Of a stretch of 64,000 bases of DNA, positions 23,521 to 36,400 are shown one piece after another; the stretch's first letter is position 1, and every line of letters begins with the position of its first letter. The stretch spans positions 223,269 through 287,268 of the forward strand of contig NW_019774081.1 in the NCBI RefSeq assembly GCF_001039355.2, read 5' to 3'. The DNA is from Lingula anatina (lineage: Eukaryota; Brachiopoda; Lingulata; Lingulida; Lingulidae). The translations under genes and the position numbers were made by a program. Below the pieces are notes generated by a model. It made no database searches, was not told the origin of the DNA, and worked only from the letters and a program-made list of their open reading frames with translations.

Positions 23521-24322
23521 CACATAACAGGCTGACTACTGAATATTTATTTGGTTAAAAATATACTTGCTCTAAGACCGTTCCTAAAATATAAACTATA
23601 CACAAGTACTGGGTACAACAGCCAGATTGGACCAAATGAACTGAATATATCTAGTTCGTTGTCAAGGCAACATACTGCCTGTCAATCAAATACGTTGTAT
23701 GCTATCTACTTCGAAGTTAGAAAGTGAAATTTTTGGGACTGAAGATTTTGTTGAAATGTTGTTTAATTGCCAAAATAAAACCTGAAATTTTGTAAGACGT
23801 TTCATTTAATGACTCTACCATCACCTATGTTCTTTATAGTTCAAAATTTAGTGCTGGGATTTGATAAATTAGCAGTGCTGTCATATACCAGTGTGATATT
23901 GATGTAAAGAAGAAATTAGTAATAACAAATTTGAGAATTTAAATAAAAAAGAAGGGGAGCTTTTTTAGACTGATTTTATTCATCCACCTCCCACTCAGGG
24001 TTTTTTTTTTTTTTTTTTTTTTTTTAAAGCTTTGGTTGGACTTCTCTCATCTCCCACGCAAGTCCTTACGAAATTTCGAGTTTGCCGACAGCACGTAAGC
24101 ACGTACGGAGAATATTGGACATGTCCAAAAGATTCTACGAATAATCTGCCAACAGCTAGGCCGCAAGCATGACTTGCTCACCTAGAAAGGAGTTCACAAG
24201 GAGTTCGCAAGTGAGACGTGTGTGGTCCAAGACGCACGTCGCAAACAATGAAAGAGCAAGTACCTTTTCAGTGTTGAGTATGGCGCACGCTCTCACAGCT
24301 AACGAACAAAGTCGAAATTAAA
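23521..24322. other. non-coding DNA upstream of MORC copy 1
   Basis: No gene is supported. It contains a long poly-T tract (24001-24025). Confidence 0.5.
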
Positions 24323-25373
24323 CCGGGTGTGACATGAAAATCTGACTCCCCCAGTCAGATTTTCATAATGAAAATCTGACTCCCCCCNCTATCTATTTAA
24401 TATTTGATGATCATTTCAACACCTTTCCTGAACTTTTACTATACAAAGATTATATTGGAAATATTTAAAAGTTTGATGGTAAAATATTGGGTGAAAAAGC
24501 AAAAAAAAAAAAAAAAATGAAAAATAAGAAAATTAAAAATGTGCATTTTATCACCCATTGACTCCCCAATGAAAAAACTATCTATTTTATATTTGATGAT
24601 CATTTCAACACCTTTCCTATAAGAATACTTTATGAAAAATATATTGGAAATATTTAAAAGTTTGATGATAAAATAGTGAGTGAAAGAATGAAAAAGAAAT
24701 CATGAAAATCTTCATTTTTATACCCATGAGATTTGGACTCCCATGAAGATAAGGACCTATTTTATATTCAGTAAACATACCATTGTTTTCCACATAGTTT
24801 GCGTAGAGATGTATATTTTGTTATTATTTGAAAGTTTGATGGTGAAAATTTTGGTGAATCTTTTTAAAAGAAGTATCCATCTTACTTCCTGTAGGTTTTG
24901 CACTCCCATGTCAAAACGCTACATTTTTAACTCAAGAAATTGGCCCCATTGCCTTTTTATTTAATTCTTCATATATAGCATACCAAACTAAACACTTGCT
25001 GTTGTTTTTCCCATTATTTTCCCCAAAGCTGAATGAAAAAGTTTTGTGGAGGGGGAGTCAAATTTTCATGGGGGAGTCAGATTTTCATTTCACATTTTTA
25101 ATTTTCTTATTTTTTCATGAAAATTTTCACCTGCAAACTACAAAAAGTGCCAATGTATCCTCCTTTTTACATACTACAAGATCACAGTCATATACTCAAA
25201 TAAAAAGAGATTAATGAATGTTTTTTTTTTTTCTTTTGGGGGGGGGGAGTCAAAATTTCATAGGGGGAGTCGCATTTTCATTATGAAAATCTGACTGGGG
25301 AGTCACATTTTCATAATGAAAATCTGACTGGGAGTCACATTTTAGGGGAGTCAGATTTTCATGGTACACCGGG
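24323..25373. mobile_element. foldback element built of AAAATCTGACTCCCC repeats
   Basis: The left end reads CCGGGTGTGACATGAAAATC and the right end, inverted, CCCGGTGTACCATGAAAATC. Both ends have several head-to-tail and inverted copies of 'atgaaaatctgactcccc'. The interior has two related AT-rich halves ('atttgatgatcatttcaaca' at 24401 and 24591). One ambiguous base lies at 24388. No transposase was found, so it is non-autonomous. No clear target duplication was seen. Confidence 0.7.
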
Positions 25374-27388
25374 AATGCGTCGCACATGCATCATCCCCCC
25401 ACATGATTATTGTTCAACGTGTACAATAATTTTCAGGAATTTCAAAGTTTGCTCAATATATTCATCTTTAATATGCCTTCAAAAGGCAAGAGAAAGAAAA
25501 TTTGAGAGCAGAAAAGAAAGGAGGAGGAAAAGGAAAGAAAGGGAGAACAGGAGGCAAAATTGACGTACGCCGCTAACTACGTCATCACAAACGTGTGAGG
25601 CAAGTGTGAAGCAAAATTGATGCAAAAGGGAAGTACTTTCGGCGTGCGTTGCATTTTCTTCATAAGTGGTGAGTGCGTGCCACGTACGCAGGCCGCAAAA
25701 CAAACCCAATGAATGAGTACAATTTCCACGGCCTGCAAATAGCGGCCCTCTTACGTGGCCCCTGCGTCTCGCAAGGCAGACTTGCGCCTTTCCATTCAAA
25801 CCTTTCTTTTTCCTCTACGAACTCCACGGCCTCCGCTGCACCCAAAATTCGTAGGGGACGTACGATCCTAAAATTCGTGCGTCCAGTTGTGACCGAGGCT
25901 TTACCGTGGAGTATCTTTGGTGGTTTTTCGGTACCATCATGGAGTTAAAAAATAATGGGATAAAAATGGATCCATTCCTGTGGGTACGCAATAGATGTTT
26001 CCAGAAAAACTGAGGGATTGCAGTGTGTCCGCTATGATGAGCAGGAACAAAATGGAGACTAGTGATGTTATCGTTAAAAAAAAAAAAAAACCCTCGCTGA
26101 CCTGTTTCTGAACTTAAGGAAAAAAAAGCACTACTCCATCTTTTTTTTGTGGAAAAAATTGGTCTGAGAACCAAGTAATTATTATTATTTTTTTTTTTTA
26201 TTATTTTATTTATTTTTTTTTTTTGGGGGGGGGGGGCTTATCCACAATAATTGCCCATCAAAATGGAAGGCTTGTGAATAATTGGAATATTAAATTAATT
26301 TTTGCGCTATCTTCGATTATCAATTTAAATTTACATTCAAATTTACTTATTAAGTAACAAATTAAACTTAAATTCAACTTTTCCATTATATAATAATTAT
26401 TATAAAAATATAAATATAATAATTATGATTTCATTGCCAACCATCTGCAATTAACAATCCAACAAAATATTTTTAAATATTTTTATATTTCATATAAAGC
26501 AAATAAGAACGAGGCACTAAATGTAACTAATTGAACTGTATCACATCAATTTAACTTGGGCAAAATAGATAAAAGAAAATTTGGTCAGCCTTGGGAAATT
26601 TGTTTGGGGGAAAGGGAGGGTCACATTTTGTTCACTGTGATCTATATTTTAATTCTTTTACCAAATTCAGAAACAAATTTCATCAACTGTGTTAACAGAA
26701 ATGATGGTGCAATCCTCCCTGACCTCTGCCTCCCTTTTCAATAGGTGTGTGTGTGTGTGGGAGGGGGGGGGGACAAGTACATTTCTTGAATAGAGGCTAT
26801 TCACCTGGATAGCCTCATTCCCTGATGAAGATGTTCTGCTAGACATCGAATTATTGGAGGCAAAAAACTATTTAATATTAAGCTGTTGACTGAAGAAAAA
26901 TTACTTCATTCTTTGTATCAAATTCAAATTTATGAGGTCTTCATGCCAGATACATGCTTTTGTCTCCAAAAGGCCTGTTTTTACATTTTTGGAATTTTCA
27001 TCGTATTTGCTGGTGCTAAAGGTAACTCAGATTGTAACTGTGGACAAGTTGTTGGCAAAAGTGAAATTAGATTTGTTTTTATGCTTAATAAAAATATATT
27101 GACAACAGCTGTTTTTTTTTACTCATTCCTTTTATAGAATATATAGTTGTTTATATTTTACCACATATATATGCAGTTCTTTTTTTAAAGCATATAAAAG
27201 TAAAAGTCTATTTATGTTTAGCAGAAAATTATTACTAAATGTATTTTGCTGAAGTAAGAAAATGAAGTTATAATCTTACTTATGGGTAATATAAATTTAA
27301 TGTTCAGGGTCCAATTTGTTTTCTCTGTTTTGCTTAAGAAAAACAAAAAAGTAAAAATAAGGCTCAAAAACAATGAACACAAAAAAAA
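25374..27388. other. intergenic, low complexity, no gene seen
   Basis: Contains a CpG-richer patch at 25560-25960, long T and G homopolymers (26187-26236), AT-rich sequence and a GT/G run (26744-26772). The Lys/Arg-rich open frame at 25375-25563 is purine-rich low complexity. Confidence 0.5.
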
Positions 27389-27559
27389 CTAGAGGATCAG
27401 AGAGGCAATACCGCCTCCGGATATAGTACCACCAGCTGGAGCAAGCGCATTCATTTAGACCCCCCCCCCCAAAAAAAAAAAAGAGACACCACCACCAGTC
27501 TTATGCTTGACAAGCTCTATAAAATGCAATCAACAAGAATTCTCAAAATATGCAAAAAA

Positions 27560-27583
27560 AAAAATATATATATATATATAAAT

Positions 27584-27615
<32 letters not shown>

Positions 27616-27616
27616 G
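27560..27616. repeat. (TA)n microsatellite
   Basis: TA dinucleotides with occasional AAA interruptions, inside copy B. Confidence 0.95.
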
Positions 27617-27654
27617 TATAACCAAAAATGGTACAAGCAAAATTCAGTTCATCA

Positions 27655-28075
27655 TAAAAAGTAGGTCAAAGGTCAATTTTAAGGTCACAGTAAATTGCCA
27701 GTACATGACTTCCTATTCATGTTCAATAGTATCTATGGATCTATCTCTGCCAGTTTTGGAGATAAAAGGAAACCAAATTTTACAAAGTTCAATTCATGAT
27801 AAAAAGTAGGTCAAAGGTCAATTTCAAGGTCACACTTAGATTGCCAGTATATGACTTCCTATTCAAGTGCAATAGTAACTTTGGACCTATCTCTGCCAGT
27901 TTTGGAGATAAAAGGGGAAAAAAAAATTTGCAAAGTTCAAATCAGGATGAAAATTAGGTCAAAGGTCAATTTCAAGGTCACACTTAGATTGTCAGCATAT
28001 GACTTCCTATTCAACTTCAATAGTAACTATTGACCTATCTCTGCCAGTTTTGGAGATATAAGGGACTAAATGTTA
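27655..28075. repeat. tandem array of DR1-containing units, copy B
   Basis: AGGTCAAAGGTCA occurs exactly at 27663, 27808 and 27956 (periods 145 and 148). Each is followed by an AAGGTCACA site about 10 bases on. Confidence 0.92.
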
Positions 28076-29058
28076 CAATTCTGGAGTTACAATAATGTGC
28101 CATAAATTTCCTACAGAAAAAAATTATTAAAAAGAAATGGTCATTTTGGTTGAAATTCTTGAAACGGGAGGTTGTCAGAAGTTCCAGATGTTCAAATTTC
28201 ATGAAATAATATCATTTTTTACCAGAAGTTGTCTGCCTCGCCAAGCCTTATGTTTTATTTTCCTGGGGTTCAAAATTTATAATCCATTACCATACTGCAC
28301 ATTTTGCTTTCACCACCACAATGTACTTTTTAATACAGCATAACACGAAAAACCGTATGGAATACAAAAAAACGGAGACCACCTCCAGTGTTGGGCTTTA
28401 CATGCTCTACAAAATGCAAAAAAGAACGGGTCTCTAGCATTAACGGTTCCCGAATTTGAGACAGTTTCCAGTTTCGGTATCTTATGGCCGCTACTCCCGT
28501 GAAAATGCACTGATTGACCCCAAATTCATGGAGATGAAAGATGACCCGAAGGGTAACACTTTCCAATAATATTATTGGTTACGTCTGTGTAGTTTCTGAA
28601 TATCAGCCCAAATAAATTTTTTTTCTTAAAAAAATTTCGTTTTTTTGAAAATTTTGGCCCATTTGACCTTGAAGCAAAGGTCAAAGATCAAATCCAAGGG
28701 CATATTTGAAATCTCCACATATGACTTTCGGTCAGCCGTCTGTAGAAAATTTTCCCATAATTCCTTCAGTAGGGTAGATAATTGGCATTGAATTTTCAAA
28801 AATTTTGACAAGGGTGCATTTCAACAAGCGTCACGCCCAGGTCAATGCACGGACTGAGACAAAAAAACCTGGGGGTTCAAGTTGAGGTTATATGTGACCT
28901 AAATCCAAGAGATGGGGACAGGGGTCCTTGCGGTCTAGGAGGAGAAGCGGTAACGGTGACTTGTATCCGGCGCCAGTACGCGGAGCCGGCGGAGCCGGAC
29001 GAGACGGGTCGGGACTAAAACCATGAGTACCGCCAGCGTACACGCTGGTGGTACTAAA

Positions 29059-30475
29059 TAGTCTTAGACTCCATAGTGCTATATGTAAGAGTGTGAACCT
29101 TTTTTAGTCCATGATTTTAACATCCAGCTTCCATCTTTCTCATTTTCTTCCACACTAGATGTAAGAATGGTACTATACATCTAAGCTTTCAAGAAGTCAA
29201 AAGTACAGCAGTAAACATTTGTCTTTTGTAGCCCTAGTTTTCCTACTGTGTCATTCACAATGAATATAAATCAGTCTGGTCACAATGCACAGATTTAAGC
29301 CATAAGTTATTGCTTTCAGAGATACATTTTTTTCTTCTATTTAAGAAAAAATCAGCAACTGATATTGCATGAAAAACATGTATGGTTTGCATCCCTGCAA
29401 CTTATAACAATCTAACAAAGGCTTCTAAAAGCAAGAGGATGACACAATTCTCACCAGAGCAGAAAATCAACTACATGCATGAGTGCTTTCCCCTCAAAAC
29501 AAAAAACATGCATTTTTTGCAACTAGCAAAAAATGATACAACACACTAAAAGTGTTTTCTTGTAACCCTGAGATATTTGCTAGTATTTCTCACAAATAAA
29601 TATTGAAATACAAATTGGTTCATGTTGGAGTAAAGTTAATTTTAGCACAGATTCAGGTATACACATTCTTTGACATACAACTTTTTAACTTGTGTTGCCA
29701 TCAATTCTTGGCCAAATGGTAGGTCCGTACTAGAAATATTTTATGAATTCATGGTTTTATATTGTATTAAACAGATAAATGAGCAGTCTTTTTAATCAGT
29801 CAAAAGACCCTATAGATGCATCTCACTGAGCTATTATAGGTACTTTAAACTAAATGTTTATACTTTCAATAACATTGCTGAAATAGTGTATACGAACAGC
29901 TGCTCATATATACATACCTATAATTGAAAAGAAATATAACTGAAAAATACTAAATAAGCACCAAAATAGGAGCAAAGGCATTCATTTACTATAAGTACAA
30001 AATTTTAATTTAAAAAAAATACAATGTTGCTAACTAATTGCAGCTTATTTTGGCACAACTGCAGTTCTGTAACTTCAACAGAACTGTATTGATAAAAACC
30101 AACATAGTTTTGGATAGAGCCTGTGCAAGATTTTCGAATGTACCCACATGTTCAAGTCAAAAGAAAAGGATAAATTTTCAAAATAAGGACCATTTTCAAA
30201 CATGACTTGCTTAATTTGAAATTAAAAAAAAGTTATCCATTTTCTACATATCCTGGTAATAATATAGCAAAATGCAAGCTAAAATAAGATGTTTTTTCAA
30301 AAAATGCTCCTACTAGGTTCATTTTCGAAGTAAAGAGTATTTTAGTCCTGGTTAGTACTGCAAGTCTGAAGAAATAAGTGACTCTTTGACCAAATTAACT
30401 TGATGACAAGTAACTGCATGGTGATGATTTCAGTGACAGGAACTGACTAGTCGGTATCAGCTGATTAAAATAAAG
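29059..30475. other. 3' flank / possible 3' UTR of the intact MORC gene
   Basis: AT-rich DNA with no coding similarity. It lies directly downstream of the MORC stop codon and may include the 3' UTR. No polyadenylation site was assigned. Confidence 0.5.
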
Positions 30476-33400
30476 TCAAACTTCCTCCACTTGCCCCATG
30501 CGATTTTGTTTATTCAGATCATCAACAATAGCATCCACTTGATGCAGGTTATCTGAGTCTATCTTTACATCTGCGCTTAAGAAATTGAGCAACTCTGCAA
30601 CATTCCTTCTAAGGTTATGTAAATCCCGTTTTAAATTTTCATTTTCTTCCAGATAACCTGATCCCAATTCAGTTGGATTTTGTGCACCATTTGAGCTAGC
30701 ATATGTTGTAGTAACACCTGTTTGATTATTTAGCTCCTCTAAACATGGCTTAACATCTTGAGGTTCCCGTTTTATTTGAGAAATCTTGGAAACTGGTAAA
30801 TCATCTTCATCATCAGAAGTTATAATAATGACATCAGAATCTTCACCTTCATGACGTTTCCTTTTACTGGGTCTTCTAGCAGGTGCTTTGGAAGTAATGT
30901 TTACACCATCTGTTATTTCTTCATCACTTGACTCATTCCTTGTAACAATATAATCATCTCCAATATCTTCAACTGTTACATTACCACTTAATCTGGGTTT
31001 TCTGTTGTTTTGTGAGCTAAAAAAAGTTAAATTCAGATTGTTAATTTCATAATTATCATATGCCTCACTCAAAAAAATCAAAGATTTGCCAAAAAAAAAA
31101 TCAAAGTTCTGCCAGGAAAGACAATCTGTCAGCTTCAGTTATGAAATCAATATTTCAGTTTTACCACAAATATACTTTACTGACGGTCTAATTAGCATTA
31201 TCACTTGAAAGAAACAGTAACATAACAATGTTCTGTAGGCTTCACTTGTTGCCTGCCAGCATTACCTAGAGGATACACTGGGTTGGTCACTGGTGCTGGC
31301 AAGTAATGCCTGGAACACAATTAAAAACAGATCTAAACTAGAGGATCAGAGAGGCGATACCGCCTCCGAATATTGTACCACCAGCTGGAGCAAGCGCATT
31401 CGTATAGACCCCCACATACACAAAATAAGGGACACAGCCACCAGTCTTGTGCTTGACAAGCTGTAAACATGCAATCAACAAGAATTTTCAATATATGCAA
31501 AAAATATATGAAACTAAAAATGGTACAATCAAATTTAAGTTCATCGTAAGGTAGGTGAAAGGTCATTTTCAAGGTCACAGTAAATTGCCAGTATATGACT
31601 TCCTATTCAAGTTCAATAGTAACTATGGACCTATCTCTGCCAGTTTTGGAGATAAAAGGGAAGCAAAATTTGCAAAGTTCAGTTCATGGTGAAAAGTAGG
31701 TCAAAGGTCAATTTCAAGGTCACATTTAGATTGCCAGTATATGACTTCCTATTCAACTTCAATAGTAACTATGGACCTATCTCTGCCAGTTTTGGAGATA
31801 AAAGGGAAGCAAAATTTGCAAAGTTCAGTTCATGGTGAAAAGTAGGTCAAAGGTCAATTTCAAGGTCACAGTAAGATTGCCAGTATATGACTTCCTATTC
31901 AAGTTCAATAGTAACTATGGACCTATCTCTGCCAGTTTTGGAGATATAAGGGACTAAATGTTATAATTTTGGAGTTACCATAATGTGCCATAAATTTCCT
32001 ACAGAAAAGATTAATTAAAATAAAGAAAACATCATTTTGGTCAAAATTCTTAAAATAGGAGGTGCTCTGAAGTTCCAGAAGTTCAAATTTGATGAAATAA
32101 TGTCATTTTTGACCACAAGTTGTCTGCTTTGCCAAGCCTTATGTATTATTTTTCCAGAGTTCAAAATTTATTATCCATTACCGTACTGCACATTTTGCTT
32201 TCACCACCAATATGTACTTTTTGATACAGCGTAACTTGAAAACCGTATGGAATACAAAAAAACGGAGACCACCTCCAGTGTTGGGCTTTACATGCTCTAC
32301 AAAATGCAAAAAAGAATGGGTCTCTAGCATTAACGGTTCCCGAATTAGAGACAGTTTTCAGTTTCGGTACTTTATGGCCGCTACTCCCGTGAAAATGCAC
32401 TGATTGACCCCAAATTCACGGAGATGAAAGATGACCCGAAGGGTAACACTTTCCAATAATATCATTGGTAAAGTCTATGTGGTGTCTGAATAACAGGGAA
32501 AAAAAATTTTTTTTCGTAAAAAATTTCATTTTTTTGAAAATTTTGGCCCGTTTGACCTTGAAATAAAGGTCAAAGGTCAAATCCAAGGGCATATTTGAAA
32601 TCTACACATATGACTTTTGGAAAGCTGTCTGTAGAAATTTTTCCCATAACTCCTTCCGTAGGGTAGATAATTAGCATTTAATTTTGCCATTTTTAGACAA
32701 GGGTGCATTGCAATGAGTGCCACACCTAGACCCCAATACCGACAAAGCCCAAATTTTACGTGGAACGAGTTGAGATTATAGGTGACCTAAATCCAAGAGA
32801 TGGGTACAGGGGCCCTTACCGTCTAGGAGGAGAAGCGGTAACGGTGACTTGGTGGCGGAGCCGCAGGAGCCGGCGGAGCCACAGGAGCCGGCGGAGCCGC
32901 AGGAGCCGGCGGAACATACGGGTTGGGACTAAAACCATGGGTACCGCCAGCGCCTACGCTGGTGGTACAATAAATACCACAATGGAATAAAGGTGTCCTT
33001 TGGATTTTTTGATAACACATTGGTAACTTATAACTATATCTGATACACAAGACTTGGAAAAGAAAGTGACACATCTGAACAATAAATATTTCACTGAAAC
33101 TTCACAATCTATTCACCTTAGTATGGATTGGTATATTTAAATCACCCTAATATCATGGACACCTTTATAAATGCATTATAACAAAATCATCAAACAAAAC
33201 TTGATTCAAAATCCATCACAATATGGAGCTTTCCTACCTCACTTTGACTTGTCAAAATTTTCAACTGCCGAGCTTCTTGCATCAGCTTCTTCTGCTTCAT
33301 TTCAACCTCCTTATTCTGCCTCATTAATTTCATGATAACTTCTTCCTGTTCTTCCTCTCTCCGCTTAGCTTCCATGAGCTGACGTTTAGCCCTCTCTAGC

Positions 33401-36400
33401 TCTTTAATGGATGGCTTAGGCTCCTTATCCTGAGAGCTAGATACCTAGATGTATTAGTCAACATTCAAATATTTAATTGATATTTACATATAAATAAAAG
33501 CATTTTCATTTAAAAACATCTGGACATGCATGTGGTTTCCATAATGTTTTGTCGTCTTAAATTATTTTTCTGCATAACATTGATAAATGAAACTCAACTT
33601 GTATACCATTTCAGTGTTATTATACCTCATTGTTCCTAAGTAAGATCTGAGACTGCAGTGTCTGCAGTTGATGTTCTCTCATCTGCAGCAATCTTTCCCT
33701 ACTTTGTAATTCTCGTATCTGCAGAAAAAAGTTAATTCATTTCATTCATGTATATGTATATGCATATTCACTTTCCTACATACTTCAAGATATCAATATT
33801 TGTCATAATTTCAACATTCGAAAAGCACGTATAAATCTGCACATGTTGAACATAGACACCTCTTTATACACCACGTTTATTTAGTTTTGTTCATGAGGCT
33901 TTCCTAGTAATCAGTCAAACTACGCATTTTTAGGCACAAGTTCAACTCGTTATCTTTATTTGTTAATAAACTAATGCATATCTGAGATATTTGCCATATG
34001 CAACACTCAAAACTGTGAGGAAAAATGTCTACCTGCTGAACATGCTGTGGTGGTTGATATGAATGTATCTTTAATTTTCTGAAAAATAAAAATTTACATT
34101 TGATTGTTAGACATGAACTCAATTCCTGTCAAATAACATCAACTTAGATTTTAGTTTCTGATACTGAAGGCATGTGGCACTGAATTCACAGGGCCTGATC
34201 TTAAATATACCAACATTATTTATTCAGTAATCTTCCAAACTGATTCTCCATGCTGTTTACAATACACACTCTCAAAGAAGAAAGTGAAATCAATCTTTTC
34301 ATAGAAGAAAAGAGTATCCAATGATTTGCAATTAAAATATATCACTGATACTTTTTCCAGTGATAAGATATTTAATGTAAGGTATTAACATAATCATACT
34401 GTTGTTTCTTATAGGTCTTTGCATAGGAAGCCCTCAAAACATCATCCTCATCCTCGGGTTCTTCTTCAATGTCACAGCGACTTAAATAAAATATACAGAT
34501 ATATGTTAAGTCTTTGATATGACTATGCACCTTACTGTTATACCAGCATGTTCCCAGTTCCTGGCATAATAACATTTCATGCACAACAAAAATTAGGCTC
34601 ATTAAGTTCTACACTGACTAACATTTTCTAGAAATGCTTCTGCAGCAGCACTTACATTGCGAACTCAAGCTGAAATCAGGCATATCACATTTTATGACAC
34701 TTGTTTGCTATTCTGTTATTATAAAATACTGACTTGTGTGTTGGGTCTGGGTTAAGGTAGCAGTACCACTTGTCTGGCAGATTACTGTCATCAGCGCCAT
34801 CTGGTAACCGTCTCCACTTCAAACATTTAGGATTGTCACATTGAACCCATGTCCAATCTGGTTTTTGACTGAGGAATAAATACAAATCAAGCAATAGGCT
34901 ACATTTCATTTCAAACAACAGAAGTTTTATTAAAATTTCCTTCATATCTATTTGAAAATCTATTAAGAGAAAATATGTTACACCTAATTGTCCTAACATG
35001 TTCACTTTTCATACATAATTCTTGGTCTGCCAGACTTTCCTAGTTGTAATTTTGGCCTGTAGTTGGACCCAACCACGCTAATTCATGAACAAAACTAGAG
35101 GATCAGAGAGGCGATACTGCCCCCAGATATTGTACCACCAGCTGGGGTAAGCGCATTCGTATGGAAAACCCAAACAAGGCAGCAAAGCTGTCAAATGTAC
35201 AGACAAAAACAAAATAAAAATGCAGAAAATGGGTCATTTTGTCAATTTTGATGCAATAATAAATAATGCCTTTAATAGCACTGTCAATCAACACTGAATT
35301 TAAATCATGCACAACAGGTAACATGGTCAATAACAGGAGCAGATCCAGAGGTATTTTCTGGCAGTATTCTAAATTATCTTTGTTGATCCATCCTCCATTT
35401 TTGATGGTCTTCCAACAGAAAAAAAAAAAACAGATACCCATCAATGTAAAATTTAAAATCTGACCATCTTCTGCAAGACCCAGAAGACGGCCTCAATCCG
35501 CTCCTGCAATAAGATTACAGTTTCAGGACAATGAGAGTTCAAATTCACATAATGAAAATCCCAATATTTGAAAAATGATGACAGTGCATAAAATAATATT
35601 ACATAATGTTTACAGACATAAAAACCAATGCAACTGATAAATGTGGAAATACAGAAAATGTGAAGAGCTTCAGGTGGATGGGAACTGAAAATGCCAGTGT
35701 TTGAAAAAAAATTTAAAAGGAAAACACAACAAAAATATTCCAATAAAGCTGCTATTCAAACTTTTAATCTTGCTGTATTAACATGATATGAATAACCCCA
35801 ATGTGTTTGAGGATGATACAGCATTAATGTTGGCGTTATACATTTTTTTTTGTAAACTTATTTGCAATATAAAACAACATTTACCTGCATAATTATCACC
35901 AATTCCCAATTATGTAACACAGTTAAAGGGATAATAACTCTTCGTATGAGATCTATATTTCACAATAAAAACATTGTGAATAACTCATAGAAATATAATA
36001 TATTCTGTTTTACCACAAAAACAGCAGTTATAGCTATTATTCTGATATCTGAGCTTTAAGAGATCATTAAGAGATTTTAACAAAAAACCAAACTTTTAAG
36101 AAAAAAACCAGGGACTAACTTTGAATGTAAAAATGGATTCATTAACCATTGGTAAGTATGGGAAAATTGTTGTTTACTCCAGGAAAATTCATTTTTTGGC
36201 CGAAACGAAGAGTTATTATCCCTTTAAGAGAGCTTAACCTATGGGGCTTTACTGGAAAATCTCACGTGTGTTTTATGTAATCCTATTTAATGGGCACTTG
36301 GAAATTAATTAAGGCAAGTGATTTTATAGCTCTGGATTTAGCTTGTGACTACCCCAAGGGACAATTACCACCATCCATAAAAAGTAGCCCCACATAGCAC

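Larger units (their letters stand above)
27389..29058 (-). mobile_element. Helitron-like non-autonomous element, copy B
   Basis: Read on minus, the 5' end is at 29058 (TTTAGTACC, then the CCAGCG...CGCTGG hairpin) and the 3' end at 27389 (GGAGGCGGTATTGCCTC hairpin, then TCTGATCCTCTAG followed by T). It is 1670 bp with a (TA)n tract, three DR1 units and no coding capacity. The hairpin followed by CTAG and a flanking T matches the 3' end of Helitrons. The 5' end lacks the classical TC, so a Helentron-like variant is possible. It sits 3' of the intact MORC gene. Confidence 0.8.

Noticed and set aside
25375-25563. Lys/Arg-rich small protein
   Set aside because: The sequence is purine-rich low complexity with no splice or family support.
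34685-35005. Unspliced 106-codon reading of the CW exon as a stand-alone protein
   Set aside because: The first half is intron. The CW exon is flanked by good splice sites and fits the MORC phase on both sides.
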